From NCBI GenBank assembly GCA_009780915.1, contig WQZD01000017.1, positions 1 through 64,000 on the forward strand: a stretch of 64,000 nucleotides of DNA, in the 5' to 3' direction. Origin of the DNA: Propionibacteriaceae bacterium (GTDB lineage: Bacteria > Actinomycetota > Actinomycetes > Propionibacteriales > Propionibacteriaceae). A program made the translations under genes and the position numbers. Below the pieces are notes generated by a model, which saw nothing but the letters and a program-made list of their open reading frames with translations, did not search any database and was not told where the DNA came from. This document shows, one piece after another, positions 16,484 to 25,155 of this stretch (within the stretch, counting starts at the first letter, position 1; the number at the start of each line of letters is the position of its first letter).

Positions 16484-17464
16484 TCACTGCTCGTTCATGA
16501 GCGCCGCGACAGACCCGTCCAAGAACACAGCTTTGATGGCCTTGGCGAGCAGCGGCGCGATCGACAGCACGGTCAGCTTGGGAATGTTGACCTTCGGATC
16601 GACCGGCAGGGTGTTCGTGACGATGATCTCCTCGAAGGCCGACCTGTTGAGACGGTCGGCGGCAGGCCCCGAGAGGATGGGGTGAGTGGCGGCGGCGATC
16701 ACCTTGGCGGCGCCCTTCACCTTCAACGCCTCGGCGGCCAGGCAGATCGTGCCGCCGGTGTCGATCATGTCGTCCACCAACAAGCATGTCTTGCCCTCGA
16801 CCTCGCCGACGACCTCGTGGATGGCGACGGTGTTGGCGACGTTCGGATCACGGCGCTTGTGGATGATGGCCAGCGGGCACCCGAGGCGATCCGACCACAT
16901 GTCAGCCGTACGGACACGGCCGGCGTCGGGGGACACCACGACGACGTTGCTCAGGTCGTACTTCTGCCGGACGTAGTCCGCGAGGATGGGCAGGCCGTAC
17001 AGGTGATCCACGGGACCGTCGAAGAAGCCCTGGATCTGTGCGGCGTGCAGGTCGACGCTCATGATACGGGTCGCGCCGGCCGCACGGAACAAGTCGGCGA
17101 CCAGGCGGGCCGAGATGGGCTCGCGTCCTGCGTGCTTCTTGTCCTGCCGGGCGTACGGATAGAAGGGCGCCACGACCGTGATCCGCTTGGCGGAGGCCCT
17201 CTTGAGGGCGTCAACCATGATCAGTTGCTCCATGAGCCAGTCATTGACCGGCGCCACATGCGCCTGGATGACGAAGGCGTCGCACCCACGCACGGACTCC
17301 TCGAAACGCACGTAGACCTCGGAGTTGGCGTATGTCACCATCCGAGAAGGCACGACTTCCGTGCCAAGCAACGACGCGATCTGGGCCGCAAGTTGGGGAT
17401 GCGACCTTCCCGCGAAGAGCATCAAATGCTTGACATCTTTCTTGGTCAGGTCAGACACGGTCAC
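16484..17464 (-). CDS. prs: Ribose-phosphate pyrophosphokinase
   Basis: The protein has 326 aa from a GTG at 17464 that overlaps the glmU stop (GTGA). It makes PRPP from ribose 5-phosphate and ATP for nucleotide, His and Trp synthesis. Family landmarks are FAGRSHPQLA, the flexible-loop region PFYPYARQDKKHAGREPI, the metal/ATP motif DLHAAQIQGFF, the VVSPDAG block and the PRPP loop LLVDDMIDTGGT. The length matches class I enzymes. The glmU-prs order is conserved in Actinobacteria and points to one transcript. Confidence 0.96.
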   Translation of the reverse strand: MTVSDLTKKDVKHLMLFAGRSHPQLAAQIASLLGTEVVPSRMVTYANSEVYVRFEESVRGCDAFVIQAHVAPVNDWLMEQLIMVDALKRASAKRITVVAPFYPYARQDKKHAGREPISARLVADLFRAAGATRIMSVDLHAAQIQGFFDGPVDHLYGLPILADYVRQKYDLSNVVVVSPDAGRVRTADMWSDRLGCPLAIIHKRRDPNVANTVAIHEVVGEVEGKTCLLVDDMIDTGGTICLAAEALKVKGAAKVIAAATHPILSGPAADRLNRSAFEEIIVTNTLPVDPKVNIPKLTVLSIAPLLAKAIKAVFLDGSVAALMNEQ

Positions 17465-18972
17465 TCCTTGCCATTTGAAGTTTCAGTGGATGTACATCCA
17501 TTGCCGTCGGGCGTGATGGACTCCTCGCCATGGCCTGCCTCGGTGGAGTGCTGACCAGCGGCGGATCGCCCGCCCGGCGTACGATTCCGGAACGATTGTA
17601 CCCAGCCGGCAATATTCCTCTGACGACCCCTGGCCACAGCCAGATCTCCCGACTGCACATCGGAGGTCAGAGCCGAGCCGGCGGCCACGAAAGAGTCGTC
17701 GCCGATATGCACGGGCGCCACAAGCACGCTTTGCGATCCGATGAATGAGCGTTTGCCCACGGTGGTACGGTACTTGTGCGTTCCGTCGTAGTTCGCGAAG
17801 ATCGTCCCAGCGCCGATGTTCGTCCCCTCCCCGATCTCCGCGTCGCCGCAGTACGTCAAGTGCGGAACCTTGGCGCCGTCGCCGATCTGGGCGTTCTTCG
17901 TCTCCACGAAGGCGCCGATCTTCCCGGCCTGTCCCAGCTGGGTCCCCGGACGCAGGTACGCGTACGGCCCCACGGTCGCGTGCGCGCCGATGACGGCCAG
18001 CGTCGCCTCCGTGCGCAGCACCTCGGCGCCCTCGCCGACCTCCACATCGGTCAAGCGCGTGTCGGGACCGATCACCGCGCCCGTCCCGATCGACGTGGCG
18101 CCTCGCAGGATCGTCCCCGGCCACAGCTCGACGTCCGGCTCGATGGACACCCCAGCCTCGATCCACACGGTCGCCGGATCGATCATCGTGACCCCTTGCA
18201 TCATCCACGCCTCGACGATGCGCCTGTTCATCTCCCCCGACAACGACGCCAACTGGCGTCGGTCGTTCACCCCCTCGGTCTGCCACACGTCGGTCTCGAC
18301 GTACGCCCCCACCCGCTGGCCCTGGGCACGGGCGTACCCCAGGACATCAGTAAGGTATAATTGCTTCTGATCATTGTCCGGCGTGAGCTGCGCCAACCCA
18401 CGGCGCAACACATCCGCGTCGAAGACGTAGATGCCGGAGTTGATCTCGTTGATCGCCCTCTGCGCGTCGTCGGCGTCGCGATGCTCCACGATCCCGGTCA
18501 CATCGTCCCCGCTGCGCAGGATCCGCCCGTACCCGGTCGGGTCCTCGACGATGGCCGTCATCACGGTCACCGCGTTGCCAGCCTGACGATGGGTGGCGAC
18601 CAAGCGGCGCAGGGTCTCCCCCGTCAAGAGGGGCACGTCCCCGTAGGTGACCACGATCTCACCGCTGACATCGCCCAATGCGTCCAATCCACATCCGACG
18701 GCATGGCCCGTCCCCTGGGGCTCGTCCTGCACCGCGCGGATCACTGTCGGCGCGATGTCCATCAGGTGCGCTTCCACCTGCTCGCGTTGGTGGCCGACGA
18801 CGACCACGAGCCGGCCGGGCGACACCCCTTCCGCTGCGGCCAGGGACCACGACAACAGAGTCCGTCCACACAGGGTGTGCAACAGTTTGGAGGTACGCGA
18901 CTTCATGCGAGTTCCGCTGCCCGCCGCGAGGAGTATGACTGCCGCCACCGATGAGTCGCGCTCAGATGTCAT
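17461..18972 (-). CDS. glmU: Bifunctional GlmU (GlcN-1-P acetyltransferase / GlcNAc-1-P uridyltransferase)
   Basis: The ATG at 18972 gives 503 aa. The frame is open further upstream, but only MTSERDSSVAAVILLAAGSGTRM begins the family sequence. The N-terminal pyrophosphorylase domain has the G-x-G-T-R-M-K nucleotide site at about 14-20, VTYGDVPLL and GTGHAVG. The C-terminal half is a left-handed beta-helix of hexapeptide repeats with the acetyltransferase residues near TYCGDAEIGEGTNIGAGTIFANYDG (shown in part). It supplies UDP-GlcNAc for peptidoglycan and, in this organism, for the first step of mycothiol synthesis. It is co-transcribed with prs. Confidence 0.95.
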   Translation of the reverse strand: MTSERDSSVAAVILLAAGSGTRMKSRTSKLLHTLCGRTLLSWSLAAAEGVSPGRLVVVVGHQREQVEAHLMDIAPTVIRAVQDEPQGTGHAVGCGLDALGDVSGEIVVTYGDVPLLTGETLRRLVATHRQAGNAVTVMTAIVEDPTGYGRILRSGDDVTGIVEHRDADDAQRAINEINSGIYVFDADVLRRGLAQLTPDNDQKQLYLTDVLGYARAQGQRVGAYVETDVWQTEGVNDRRQLASLSGEMNRRIVEAWMMQGVTMIDPATVWIEAGVSIEPDVELWPGTILRGATSIGTGAVIGPDTRLTDVEVGEGAEVLRTEATLAVIGAHATVGPYAYLRPGTQLGQAGKIGAFVETKNAQIGDGAKVPHLTYCGDAEIGEGTNIGAGTIFANYDGTHKYRTTVGKRSFIGSQSVLVAPVHIGDDSFVAAGSALTSDVQSGDLAVARGRQRNIAGWVQSFRNRTPGGRSAAGQHSTEAGHGEESITPDGNGCTSTETSNGKE

Positions 18973-19191
18973 CACACCGTACTTTCGATTCAGCGTCCCC
19001 GGATCGCACCGACCCTGCGCTGTGGACAGGTGGATCAACCTCGGCGGATCGGGAACATTGGACACAGACATCCTATCCCCTTGCCCTATGGATGTCCCAC
19101 CCCAATCAGGTCGTGAATCCCCCCGCGTCCGCCGCGTGTGCGACGAAGATGCCAACACCACCCTCTCCCCGATAGAGTAGACCCTGCGCAT

Positions 19192-19270
19192 TCCCCGGTT
19201 GGTCTTCCGGCAGGGCCCGCCTGACTTTGAATCAGGATTAGCGAAGTAGGTTCGACTCCTACCCGGGGAG
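19192..19270 (+). tRNA. tRNA-Gln(TTG)
   Basis: The acceptor stem TCCCCGG/CCGGGGA (19192-19198 with 19263-19269) is followed by discriminator G. The anticodon stem CCTGA/TCAGG carries the loop CTTTGAA, giving anticodon TTG (Gln). The T-arm GTAGGTTCGACTCCTAC is canonical. The variable region is somewhat long (about nine bases). tRNA-Gln beside glmU is a known actinobacterial arrangement. The last 13 bases plus flank (ACCCGGGGAGCGA, 19261-19273) are duplicated at 19350-19362. Confidence 0.85.
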
Positions 19271-19273
19271 CGA

Positions 19274-19465
19274 GCTGTGAAACACAAGCTTCGCTTGTGA
19301 TTTCACAGCGAGCGACCCAGGGTCGAGCTGATCTGAAAGATCAGCGAGCACCCGGGGAGCGATTGAGTTAGTGGTCAATGTGGGCGAACCCCGGTTAATG
19401 AAACTCGTACGCCTACCGCCCAACTCAGGGTCAAGCTGATCGGAACGATCAGCGAGGACCCGGGA
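19274..19465 (+). repeat. Three hairpin repeats next to the tRNA-Gln 3' end
   Basis: Hairpin 1 (19274-19309) pairs GCTGTGAAACACAAGC with GCTTGTG-a-TTTCACAGC. Hairpin 2 (about 19327-19346) has GCTGATCT/AGATCAGC arms. Hairpin 3 (about 19435-19453) has GCTGATCG/CGATCAGC arms. Each is followed by CAGCGAG and then ACCC, and hairpins 2 and 3 share about 39 nt (19318-19356 and 19426-19464). They look like tandem REP-type palindromes that may also terminate the tRNA transcript. A copy of the tRNA 3' end (ACCCGGGGAGCGA) follows hairpin 2. Confidence 0.7.
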
Positions 19466-19508
19466 CCCACGGGAGTCACCGATCAATACGGATGATGCCC
19501 GTACTCCT

Positions 19509-20711
19509 CTACCCCTTCATAACCTCAGCCACGGCCCCCACCACGATCCCCATATTCCGCTGATTCATCGCGGCGATGCACAGCCGCCCCGAATCCAACC
19601 CGTACACATGGAACTCCGACCGCAGGCGCTGCATCTGCTCCAACGACAACCCGGAGTACGTGAACATCCCGGCTTGGGCCGTGACGAACTCCAGGTCCGA
19701 GGTCACGCCGCGCGCTTCCAGGCCGGAGCGGAACTCCACCCTCATCTGCTTGATGCGGTCTTTCATCGCCGCCAGTTCCTGCTCCCACAGGGCCCGCAGC
19801 TCGGGGGTGGTGAGGATGGCGGACACGATCGCCGCGCCCTGGGTGGGCGGGTTCGAGTACATCGCCCGCACCACCGTCTTGGCCTGCGACAGGACGCGGG
19901 CGGCCTCGGCGGCGTCGGAGCAGACGAAGTGGACGGCGCCGATGCGCTCGCCGTACAACCCGAACGTCTTGGAGAAGGAGTTGGCGACCACGAACGGGAT
20001 CCCGGACTCCGCCAGGGCGGTCACGGCGTAGCGGTCCTCGTCGACGCCGACGGAGAGCCCCTGATAGGCCATGTCCACGAAGGGCACGAGACCCTTCTCG
20101 ACGAGCGTGGCGACCACGCGGTCCCAGTCCTCGGGGGCCAGATCGGACCCGGTGGGGTTGTGGCAACAGGCGTGGAGGACCACGATGGTGCCGGGCGCGG
20201 CGTGGGCGAGGTCGTCGAGCATGCCCTCGACGTCCACGGCGCCAGTCGCGCGGTCGTAGTAGCGGTACCGCTCCAGCGCGAACCCGGCCCGCGAGAACAG
20301 CAACTCATGGTTTTCCCAGGTGGGATCGGACAGCATCACTGTCGCGTCCGGCGACGCCAGCATCAGAAGACCGGCGCCGACGCGCAGGGCTCCCGTCCCC
20401 GCCAGCGTCTGCATGGTGGCCACCCGCCCGGCCAGGACAGCCGGGGAGTTCTCGCCGAAGACCAGCGCCTGGACCGGCGCCTTGAACGCGGGCATCCCGT
20501 CGATGGGCAGGTATCCCCGGGGACGCTCGCGAGTCGCCAAGTCCTGCTCGACGGCGCGCACAGCCGCCATGAGGGGAGTCTTGCCGGTCTCGTCGAGGTA
20601 CACCCCCACGCCGAGATTGACCTTCTCAGGCGCGGGATCGGCGTTGAACGCCTCGGTCATCCCCAGAATGGGGTCGCGGGGGGCAGGGTCGAGGCTCGAA
20701 AAAATAGACAT
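19509..20711 (-). CDS. Aromatic/aspartate aminotransferase (class I, AspC/TyrB type)
   Basis: This 400-aa PLP enzyme of fold type I has the subgroup I-alpha signature. It contains GVGVYLDETGKTPLM at the N terminus, LSDPTWENH, the HACCHNPTG block, Asp in VDMAYQGL, and the Schiff-base Lys in NSFSKTFGLYGERIGA. The C-terminal Arg for the substrate carboxylate lies in DSGRLCIAAMN. It transfers amino groups between Asp or aromatic amino acids and 2-oxoglutarate in the cytoplasm. AspC and TyrB activity cannot be separated by eye. It is a single gene, with its 3' end next to the tRNA-Gln hairpin repeats. Confidence 0.92.
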   Translation of the reverse strand: MSIFSSLDPAPRDPILGMTEAFNADPAPEKVNLGVGVYLDETGKTPLMAAVRAVEQDLATRERPRGYLPIDGMPAFKAPVQALVFGENSPAVLAGRVATMQTLAGTGALRVGAGLLMLASPDATVMLSDPTWENHELLFSRAGFALERYRYYDRATGAVDVEGMLDDLAHAAPGTIVVLHACCHNPTGSDLAPEDWDRVVATLVEKGLVPFVDMAYQGLSVGVDEDRYAVTALAESGIPFVVANSFSKTFGLYGERIGAVHFVCSDAAEAARVLSQAKTVVRAMYSNPPTQGAAIVSAILTTPELRALWEQELAAMKDRIKQMRVEFRSGLEARGVTSDLEFVTAQAGMFTYSGLSLEQMQRLRSEFHVYGLDSGRLCIAAMNQRNMGIVVGAVAEVMKG

Positions 20712-20816
20712 GGAAACTCCCTTCGGGATCTCATCCTAGACCGTCGCCGACGCCTCGGACAGCCCTCGCCATCACCTGGGACGCGGCGCCTCGGCGGCGC
20801 CCGACAGGTCGTGAGG

Positions 20817-21932
20817 TCACTGACCGAGCTGCCTCGCCAGGACTCTCGCGATCTCGCGGGCGGCGTCGGGCCGGGCGAGCTTGGAGCTTGAGGACGCCGT
20901 CTGTTCGCGGGCCGCCGGGTCGAGGACGAGATGCTGGATGGCGTCGACGACCGCTTCGGGGCTGGGCGCCCACATACCGGCCTTCCCGTCCAGGACGTAA
21001 TCGACATTGCCTTCTTCTTGGCCGGGAAGGCAGGCGTACATCACGATGGGCAGCCCACAGATGAACGCCTCGGAGATCGCGCCCGGCCCGGCCTTGGTCA
21101 CGAAGATGTCGGCCGCCTTCATCAGACGCGGCATCTGAGACGTGAACCCGTACACATGGTGGGGGATCTTCCACTTCAGGCGGCTGAGATCCTTGAACAG
21201 GTCCTCGTTGCGCCCGCAGATCACGGCCAGGGTCACGGGGGCCGCGGCGTCGTTCAGGGCGCGCGCCACCCGCCGTACCGGCCCCATGCCGTCGCCGCCG
21301 CCGACCAGCAGGACGACGGGCCTGGGAGACGTCCACCCCAGCTCGCGTCTCAGGTCTTCCTTGGACTCGTCCACCATCGCGAAGCGCGGCGACACCGGCT
21401 GTCCGACCACCTGGATCATGTCGGGGGGCAGCCCCAGCCGGATCCCGCGGTTCTTGGCCTGGTCGGTGGGCACGATGATGAGGTCGGCGCCGGGCGAGTA
21501 CCAGAAGGCGTGGGTGGTGACCATGTCGGTGACCACGGTGATGAAGGGCACGGGGTTGGCACGCATGGCCCTCGGGATCACGGCGTTGGCCAACGGATGG
21601 ACGGACACGATCAGGTCGGCGGGGTTCTCCGCGATCAGGCGCTCGGCCGATCTGCGCAGATAGGGGTACGTGAGCTGATTGAGCGCCCGGCTGCGCTTGG
21701 GGCCGTTGGCGGCCTCGTACGAGAACTTCCACGCTTTCTTCAAGCGCGACAAGGGGGGATAGAGCTCCGGGGAGTACCGCAGCGGGCTCGGGGAGTAGTA
21801 CCGCAAGAAATCGACCATTTGCGTGTCGAACGTGTCCGGGTACTCCATGTGCAGAGCCTCGATGATCGCGTTCGTGGCCGCCCTGTGTCCACCGCCCGTG
21901 TCCGAGAACAGGAACAGGATTCGCTTGGCCAT
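20817..21932 (-). CDS. MGDG-synthase/MurG-like glycosyltransferase (GT28)
   Basis: The ATG at 21932 sits behind GAGGAGACCTCG, giving 371 aa. The N-terminal half shows the MGDG_synth-like start RILFLFSDTGGGHRAATNAI and LIVSVHPLANAVIPRAM. The C-terminal half has the GT-B nucleotide-sugar site VVLLVGGGDGMGPVRR and KAGPGAISEAFICGLPIVMY. These features fit enzymes that add a sugar from UDP- or GDP-sugar to diacylglycerol or a related lipid at the inner face of the membrane (UgtP-like). The exact acceptor cannot be told from sequence. It is probably monocistronic. Confidence 0.85.
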   Translation of the reverse strand: MAKRILFLFSDTGGGHRAATNAIIEALHMEYPDTFDTQMVDFLRYYSPSPLRYSPELYPPLSRLKKAWKFSYEAANGPKRSRALNQLTYPYLRRSAERLIAENPADLIVSVHPLANAVIPRAMRANPVPFITVVTDMVTTHAFWYSPGADLIIVPTDQAKNRGIRLGLPPDMIQVVGQPVSPRFAMVDESKEDLRRELGWTSPRPVVLLVGGGDGMGPVRRVARALNDAAAPVTLAVICGRNEDLFKDLSRLKWKIPHHVYGFTSQMPRLMKAADIFVTKAGPGAISEAFICGLPIVMYACLPGQEEGNVDYVLDGKAGMWAPSPEAVVDAIQHLVLDPAAREQTASSSSKLARPDAAREIARVLARQLGQ

Positions 21933-22109
21933 CGAGGTCTCCTCACGTGACAGGCTCGCGCAGGCGTCGAGCCCCTGGTCCAGCACAAGGCGAGTAGTGT
22001 ACGCCGATCGGGGCGTGTCGCCCGACGAGCCGGTCTCAGGTTCGGACTTCTACCCTACTATGCTGCTGCCACGATCCGTACTCCACCGCCCGCGCCGGGC
22101 GGGCCGATC

Positions 22110-22751
22110 TCACTCCTGGGACTCCGGGCGTGTCGTGAGGCGGCTGACGTCTTCGGACATGGCGGCGAACACCATGATCACAGTGGTGGCGACCATTCCG
22201 ATCACCCAGGTCATCAACATCACCAGGACGGCCAGTCCCGTGTCGGGGGTGCCCCGCGTGAACAGGCCGGCGGACAGGGACTCCGTCAGACTCGAGATCT
22301 TGAAGAACGCCACGATCCCCGCCGCGAGCGAGAAGCCCAGGAGCACCCATCCCATGATCCGCATGGCGAGGACCCAGAAGGCCCTGTCGCCCAGCCGTCC
22401 CCAGGAGGCCCCGGACGAGACATGGCCGGCCGAGCCAGGGGCGTGCGTGGAGTACAGCGACGACCACGGAACCTTCCCCGTCCCTCCCTGCTGCCCAGGG
22501 GAGGCCGTCGCGCCCGGCAGGGTGGGCGGGGGGTACGACGCCGGGGCCACGGACCCGGACGCCGGCGCCGGGGGCACAGCGGGATGGACGGGAGGCTCAG
22601 GCGGTGGCGGCGGGACGGGGGGATGCGGGACGGGGGGCGCCTGCGGCGGGACCGGTCGCGGCGCCGAGACCGGCACGGTGTTCTCGGGCGCGGCCCAGGA
22701 GAAGGGTTGTTCGGGTGACGTCGACTGCCACGGGGACGGCTGATCAGGCAT
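22110..22751 (-). CDS. Proline-rich protein with two membrane helices
   Basis: This 213-aa protein has about 100 residues of Pro/Ala/Ser-rich, disordered sequence at the N terminus (PVPHPPVPPPPPEPP). Two membrane helices follow at about 127-150 (AMRIMGWVLLGFSLAAGIVAFF) and 172-200 (LAVLVMLMTWVIGMVATTVIMVF), with a short charged tail. The layout is common in actinobacterial membrane proteins of unknown role and resembles the TM2-type protein at 25156. It is divergent from the cysteine desulfurase gene. Confidence 0.75.
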   Translation of the reverse strand: MPDQPSPWQSTSPEQPFSWAAPENTVPVSAPRPVPPQAPPVPHPPVPPPPPEPPVHPAVPPAPASGSVAPASYPPPTLPGATASPGQQGGTGKVPWSSLYSTHAPGSAGHVSSGASWGRLGDRAFWVLAMRIMGWVLLGFSLAAGIVAFFKISSLTESLSAGLFTRGTPDTGLAVLVMLMTWVIGMVATTVIMVFAAMSEDVSRLTTRPESQE

Positions 22752-22852
22752 GTTCGCTCCTCACATTTCGTCCATCCAGCCTATCAAATGAATCACCGTT
22801 TCCCTTCCCCCCTCGCTCGCGGAGGGCTGGGCCAATGAGAGAATGGAGGTCT

Positions 22853-24004
22853 ATGAGCCACTATTTCGACCATGCCGCGACCACGGTGATGAGGCCCGCC
22901 GCGATCCAGGCCTGGGTCGACCATGCCCAGCAGTGGGGAAACCCGTCCTCCATCCATGGGGCCGGGCGCCAGGCCCGGAAGGTGGTCGAAGACTCCCGTG
23001 ACACCATCGCCGACCTCCTCGGCGTGGATCCCTTCGATCTGGTCTTCACCTCGGGTGGCACGGAAGCCGACAACCTGGCCGTCCTCGGTGTCGCCCGCGC
23101 CCGGAAGGCGGCCGACCCCGCCCGTACTGTGATCCTCATCAGCCCCACGGAGCACCACGCCGTCCTCGACCCGGCTTTGTCCCTTGTCGAAGAGGGTTTC
23201 ACCATCCTCGAAGGTCCCGTGGACGCCGACGGCCTCGTCGACCTGGACGCATGGGCCGCCCTGATCGGCGAGCATCGCCGCCGCCTCGCGCTGGTGGCCT
23301 GCATGTGGGTCAACAACGAGGTGGGCACGATCCAACCCGTCGCCGCGCTGGCCGACCTGTGCGCTGCTGAATCGATCCCCTTCCACTGCGACGCGGTCCA
23401 GGCCCACCTCGTCTGGGAGGACCCTCCCTCGTCGACGACGCTCGCGTTGTCCGCCCACAAGTTCGGCGGCCCGATGGGGATCGGCGCCCTCGTCGTCCCG
23501 CGTACGCTCTCGGTCTCGCCGACGTCATTCGGCGGCGGACAGGAGCGGAAGCTGAGGTCCGGCACCGTGCCCGTGCCCCTGATCGCGTCCTTCGCCCAGG
23601 CCATGGTCGCCGCACGCCAGGACCGGGACCGTGACCTGGCCCGCCTGACCGAGGTGTCGAGGAGGGTGGAGTCCGTCCTGACATCGGCAGGGGCGCAGAT
23701 CGTCGGCCAGGGGGCCCCGCGCACCCCCGCCATCACGTACGCCCTGTTCCCCGGATGCGCGAACCAGGACCTGATCGTCTTGCTCGACGCGGCCGAGGTG
23801 CACGTGTCCACCGGGTCGGCCTGCGCGGCCGGGATCCCCCAGCCGAGCCATGTGCTGTGCGCACTCGGGTCCAGCGACGCCGAGGCCCGCACAGGACTGC
23901 GTTTCTCCCTGGGATGGACGACCACCCAGGAGGACGTCGACGCCCTGGCCAGCGTCCTCCCCGCTGCCGTGGACCGCCTGAGGGGGACCTCATGGCGCGC
24001 GTGA
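22853..24004 (+). CDS. Cysteine desulfurase (NifS/IscS-like)
   Basis: The ATG at 22853 follows GGAGGTCT, giving 383 aa. This PLP enzyme releases sulfur from Cys as an enzyme persulfide. It begins with YFDHAATT and has the cofactor region FTSGGTEADNLAVLG, H at TEHHAV, the PLP Lys203 in LSAHKFGGP, and the catalytic Cys324 in STGSACAAG. The gene overlaps mnmA by 13 bases, so its sulfur probably goes to tRNA 2-thiolation, as with IscS and MnmA, although it could also serve Fe-S assembly. Confidence 0.93.
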   Translation: MSHYFDHAATTVMRPAAIQAWVDHAQQWGNPSSIHGAGRQARKVVEDSRDTIADLLGVDPFDLVFTSGGTEADNLAVLGVARARKAADPARTVILISPTEHHAVLDPALSLVEEGFTILEGPVDADGLVDLDAWAALIGEHRRRLALVACMWVNNEVGTIQPVAALADLCAAESIPFHCDAVQAHLVWEDPPSSTTLALSAHKFGGPMGIGALVVPRTLSVSPTSFGGGQERKLRSGTVPVPLIASFAQAMVAARQDRDRDLARLTEVSRRVESVLTSAGAQIVGQGAPRTPAITYALFPGCANQDLIVLLDAAEVHVSTGSACAAGIPQPSHVLCALGSSDAEARTGLRFSLGWTTTQEDVDALASVLPAAVDRLRGTSWRA

Positions 24005-25089
24005 TCGCGGCCCTGTCCGGGGGCGTCGACTCGGCCGTCGCGGCCGCCCGGGCCGTGGAGGAGGGCCACGAGGTCACGGGGATCCACCTGGGCTTGTCCC
24101 GTGACCCGCAGGCGCACCGCACCGGGTCGCGCGGATGCTGCTCCCTGGAGGACGCCAATGACGCGCGCCGGGTGGCCGACCATCTGGGCATCCCCTTCTA
24201 CGTCTGGGACTTCTCCGAGCTTTTCCTGCAGAAGGTGATCGGGAACTTCCTGAGCGAGTACGCGCGTGGCCGCACACCGAACCCTTGTTTGAGGTGCAAC
24301 GAGACCATCAAGTTCGCCGCCCTTTGCGACCGCGCGCTGTCCCTCGGCTTCGACGCGGTGGCCACCGGCCACTACGCACGCCTGGCTGCCCGCGCCGACG
24401 GGGTCATCGAACTCCACCGCGGCTTGGACCTCGCCAAGGACCAAAGCTATGTGCTCGGCGTCCTCACCCAGGACCAGTTGCGCCACTCGCTGTTCCCGCT
24501 GGGGGACTCGCGCAAGGACGACATCCGGGCCGAGGCCCGTCGACGCGGGATCCGCGTTGCCGACAAGCCCGATTCTTTCGACATCTGCTTCATCCCCGAC
24601 GGCGACACGGCCGGGTACCTCCACGACAAGCTCGGGGACCGCCCAGGCGACATCACCGACGAGTCCGGGACCGTGCTCGGCCACCACCTGGGCATCGTCG
24701 GCTACACCATCGGGCAACGCAAGGGACTCCACCTCGGCGCCCCAGCCCCCGACGGCAAACCGCGCTATGTGGTGGGCGTCGACCCCGCCACCGACACCGT
24801 GGTCGTGGGCGGGCGGGAGAGTCTGCGAGTGCAGGGTCTGCACTGCGTCGACCCCCTCTGGTGCGACCAGACGCCCACCGGCGAGTTCCAGGCGACCGTC
24901 CAGTTGCGGGCCCACGCGAAGGAGGTCCCCGCGAGCGTGCGTGTGGTGGATGACGAGGTCTGGATCAGCCTGGACGAGCCCGCCTTCGGCATCGCCCCCG
25001 GCCAGACGGCCGTCGTGTACGACGGGACGCGTGTGGTCGGATCGGCGACCATCGACTCCACGAGTCGAGCCGCGTCAGCCCCGGCGTGA
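23992..25089 (+). CDS. mnmA: tRNA-specific 2-thiouridylase MnmA
   Basis: The ATG at 23992 lies inside the end of the desulfurase gene, giving 365 aa. It activates U34 of tRNA-Lys, -Glu and -Gln with ATP and inserts sulfur. It has the PP-loop SGGVDS at 9-14, the catalytic Cys99 in NPCLRCN and the partner Cys199 in FDICFIP. The TGHYAR block and a C-terminal beta-barrel pair (YTIGQRKGLHLG, RYVVGVDPATDTVVVG) complete the protein. The pairing with the upstream cysteine desulfurase is typical of Actinobacteria. Confidence 0.95.
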   Translation: MARVIAALSGGVDSAVAAARAVEEGHEVTGIHLGLSRDPQAHRTGSRGCCSLEDANDARRVADHLGIPFYVWDFSELFLQKVIGNFLSEYARGRTPNPCLRCNETIKFAALCDRALSLGFDAVATGHYARLAARADGVIELHRGLDLAKDQSYVLGVLTQDQLRHSLFPLGDSRKDDIRAEARRRGIRVADKPDSFDICFIPDGDTAGYLHDKLGDRPGDITDESGTVLGHHLGIVGYTIGQRKGLHLGAPAPDGKPRYVVGVDPATDTVVVGGRESLRVQGLHCVDPLWCDQTPTGEFQATVQLRAHAKEVPASVRVVDDEVWISLDEPAFGIAPGQTAVVYDGTRVVGSATIDSTSRAASAPA

Positions 25090-25098
25090 GCCGGGAGA

Positions 25099-25136
25099 AC
25101 CGACGCGAGCCTGGAGGACCGACGCGAGCCTGGAGG
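25099..25136. repeat. 19-bp tandem repeat, two copies
   Basis: ACCGACGCGAGCCTGGAGG is repeated head-to-tail at 25099-25117 and 25118-25136, with partial copies on both sides, between the convergent mnmA and TM2 genes. There is no coding role and no strong hairpin. Confidence 0.8.
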
Positions 25137-25155
25137 ACCGGCGGCCCGTCACGGA

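Noticed and set aside
19608-20891. 427-aa plus-strand frame opposite the aminotransferase
   Set aside because: Gly/His/Arg-rich with no domains; the minus strand carries a complete PLP enzyme.
22861-24915. 684-aa minus-strand frame opposite cysteine desulfurase and mnmA
   Set aside because: Both plus-strand enzymes are complete with active-site residues; the antisense frame has no recognisable domain.
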